Assembly (NCBI GenBank): GCA_021784715.1
Contig: JAJYHP010000147.1
Coordinates: 1 to 15,507 of the forward strand
Source of the DNA: a bacterium
Lineage (GTDB): Bacteria > Eremiobacterota > Eremiobacteria > Baltobacterales > Baltobacteraceae
Reading direction: 5' to 3'
Length of the DNA: 15,507 nt
The translations under genes were made by a program, and so were the position numbers. Numbering within the stretch: the first letter of the stretch is position 1; each line of letters opens with the position of its first letter. Shown in pieces: positions 14,173-15,507 of the stretch. The notes under the pieces are model-generated. The model was given only the letters and a program-made list of their open reading frames with translations. It made no database searches and was not told the DNA's origin.

Positions 14173-15062
14173 GCGCGCCCAAGCGCGGGCTCGGCCGCGG
14201 CCTCACCGCGCTGCTCGGCGACGCGGGTGTCGCGCCGACTCCCGTTCGCCCGACCGCTCCAGCCGAAGAAGTTACTGGCGACGTCGTTCGCGAGATCGCG
14301 ATCGATCGCGTGGCGCCGAATGCCGCGCAACCGCGCAAACACTTCAACGAAGAGGCGCTCGCGGAATTGGCGTCCTCGATCGAACAGTACGGCGTGCTCG
14401 TGCCGATTATCGTGCGCGCGCGCGGAGAGCGCTTCGAAATCGTCGCCGGTGAACGGCGCTGGCGCGCGAGCGCGATCGCCAAAAAAAGCAGCATTCCGGC
14501 GATCGTTCGGGCGAGTAACGATGTCGAATCGATCGAAATCGCGATTATCGAAAATCTCCAGCGCGAAGATTTAAATCCACTAGAAGAAGCGTACGGCTTC
14601 GCGCACCTCATCGAAGAATATGCGTTCACGCAAGAACAACTCGCCGTTCGCATCGGCAAGAGCCGCCCGGCGATCGCCAACGCGCTGCGTCTGCTCGCGC
14701 TCGATGACGAAATCAAGGCGATGCTCGTCGAACGCCGCATCACCGCGGGGCACGCTCGGGCATTGCTCGCCATTCCCGCCGAGAAGCGCCTCGCGCTCGC
14801 GCGGCGCGTCGCGCAAGAACAACTCTCCGTGCGAGCGATCGAAGATATCGTGCGCGAAGCGAGCGCGCCGAAGCCTCGGCGCACGGAGCACGCGGCGGCC
14901 AGCGAGATCGGCGCCGACGAACGAGCGTTCGTCGATCGCGTCGAACGCCGGTACGGCACCGCGGTGCGAATCGTTCGCGCCGGTCGGGGCGGCCGGATCG
15001 AGTTGCGCTTCGCCGACGATGAAGAACTCATGCGGCTCGGCGACCTTCTGCTCGACGCATAG
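14169..15062 (+). CDS. parB: Chromosome partitioning protein ParB (Spo0J), CTPase
   Basis: The 297-residue protein starts at GTG 14169, overlapping the parA stop, with AAGGTG five bases upstream. The N-terminus [14 protein letters not shown] is the short ParA-stimulating motif. The CTP-binding domain includes NAAQPRKHF (51-59), the GERRWRA motif (94-100) and ENLQRED (128-134). A helix-turn-helix for parS recognition lies at 154-178 ([20 protein letters not shown]). The C-terminal end ([18 protein letters not shown]) fits the dimerisation domain. It should bind the three parS-like sites upstream and slide along DNA as a CTP-gated clamp. Confidence 0.96.
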   Translation: MSAPKRGLGRGLTALLGDAGVAPTPVRPTAPAEEVTGDVVREIAIDRVAPNAAQPRKHFNEEALAELASSIEQYGVLVPIIVRARGERFEIVAGERRWRASAIAKKSSIPAIVRASNDVESIEIAIIENLQREDLNPLEEAYGFAHLIEEYAFTQEQLAVRIGKSRPAIANALRLLALDDEIKAMLVERRITAGHARALLAIPAEKRLALARRVAQEQLSVRAIEDIVREASAPKPRRTEHAAASEIGADERAFVDRVERRYGTAVRIVRAGRGGRIELRFADDEELMRLGDLLLDA

Positions 15063-15072
15063 GAGCGCTCGC

Positions 15073-15282
15073 ATGAACTCCGGCCCCGGCCCGCTCTTTC
15101 CGTTTACGCGCGCGCTCTCGCTGGCGATGGGTGCGGTCCTCTGCTTCGGTTTTCTCGTTCCGCTCGCGTTGCAGCGCGGGCAACGGTGGGTCGCCGTCGG
15201 CACGATCGTCGTGTTCTGCGCCTACGTCGCCGCGAACGTCGTCATGTGGGTGCGTTTGCGCCCGACGAAAAAGAAACCGTGA
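15073..15282 (+). CDS. Small membrane protein of unknown function, two predicted helices
   Basis: The 69-residue product begins at ATG 15073, with AGGAG (15061-15065) seven bases upstream. I do not recognise a family. Two hydrophobic stretches, about residues 13-33 (ALSLAMGAVLCFGFLVPLAL) and 39-60 (WVAVGTIVVFCAYVAANVVM), are separated by a short polar turn with QRGQR. The tail RLRPTKKKP is basic. By the positive-inside rule the loop and tail are hard to reconcile, so topology is uncertain. It starts 10 bases after parB and its stop overlaps the next gene (GTGA), so it is translated as part of that operon. Confidence 0.75.
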   Translation: MNSGPGPLFPFTRALSLAMGAVLCFGFLVPLALQRGQRWVAVGTIVVFCAYVAANVVMWVRLRPTKKKP

Positions 15283-15507
15283 CGCGCGAAGCGGCGCGAG
15301 CGCTGTTGCACGGCCCGTACGCCATCGTGAACGAAACGTCCGGCGCGCGCGCTCTCGTCGAAGCGGCGCTCGCTGCGGGTTTTCGGATCGTGCAGTATCG
15401 CGCGAAAGAAGGCATCGATCGCGCGCGCCTGCGCGCGTTCGCCGATCTCGCCCACGCGAGCGGCGCGCTCGCGATCGGCAACGACGATTGGCGCGCGGCG
15501 CGGGAGG
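15279..15507 (+). CDS. thiE: Thiamine-phosphate synthase-like protein (partial, runs off right edge)
   Basis: A GTG start at 15279 overlaps the previous stop, and the frame is open to the window edge (76 residues). The visible part fits the beginning of a ThiE/TenI TIM barrel. YAIVNETSG stands for the first strand, ALAAGFRIVQYRAKEG (31-46) matches the family VQLR-K segment that contacts phosphate or pyrimidine, and ALAIGNDDWRAA matches the INDR-type motif. ThiE joins the thiazole and pyrimidine halves of thiamine. The NDDW in place of NDR, and the missing C-terminal phosphate-binding loops, leave a TenI-like or divergent role open. Confidence 0.75.
   Translation, partial: MTREAARALLHGPYAIVNETSGARALVEAALAAGFRIVQYRAKEGIDRARLRAFADLAHASGALAIGNDDWRAARE

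Overview
This window is a chromosomal replication-origin region from a high-GC bacterium. Genes diverge from a non-coding stretch at about 4447-4848. To its left, on the minus strand, lie dnaA, dnaN, recF and a DUF721/DciA gene that runs off the edge. To its right, on the plus strand, lie rpmH, rnpA, yidD, yidC, jag/khpB, mnmE, mnmG, rsmG, a CCA-adding enzyme gene, parA, parB, a small membrane protein gene and the start of a thiE-like gene. Every gene therefore reads away from the presumed origin. No plasmid, phage or transposase gene is visible. The organism cannot be named from this sequence. The GC-rich codon use, the dnaA/dciA set without dnaC or dnaI, and a short YidC without a large periplasmic domain fit an uncultured deep-branching lineage. 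Eremiobacterota/WPS-2 would be my guess, at low confidence.

Left part (1-4848). The origin looks bipartite: DnaA boxes lie both upstream of dnaA (one perfect TTATCCACA) and between dnaA and dnaN (one 8/9 match beside an AT-rich tract). The dnaA gene has a strong ribosome binding site. recF and dciA overlap by four bases.

Middle part (4849-11367). A strong sigma70-type promoter drives rpmH, and no convincing terminator appears before the end of rsmG. This gives one long run for ribosomal protein L34, RNase P protein, membrane insertion (YidD, YidC), RNA binding (KhpB), tRNA wobble-uridine modification (MnmE and MnmG act as a complex) and 16S rRNA methylation (RsmG). Many stop/start pairs overlap (GTGA or ATGA). 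The MnmE reading frame carries an extra N-terminal glyoxalase/VOC domain, the most unusual protein architecture here.

Right part (11368-15507). A 608-base non-coding region holds a mosaic of short TGTCACGCC repeats and two copies of a 166-bp direct repeat that differ at one base. Each copy ends in a parS-like 16-mer. A third, fully palindromic-core parS lies across the stop codon of the CCA-adding enzyme gene, just before parA. parA appears to start at a rare CTG codon. parA-parB with three parS-like sites within 2.7 kb makes this a candidate origin-proximal centromere. The window closes with an unknown two-helix membrane protein and a partial thiamine-phosphate synthase-like gene.
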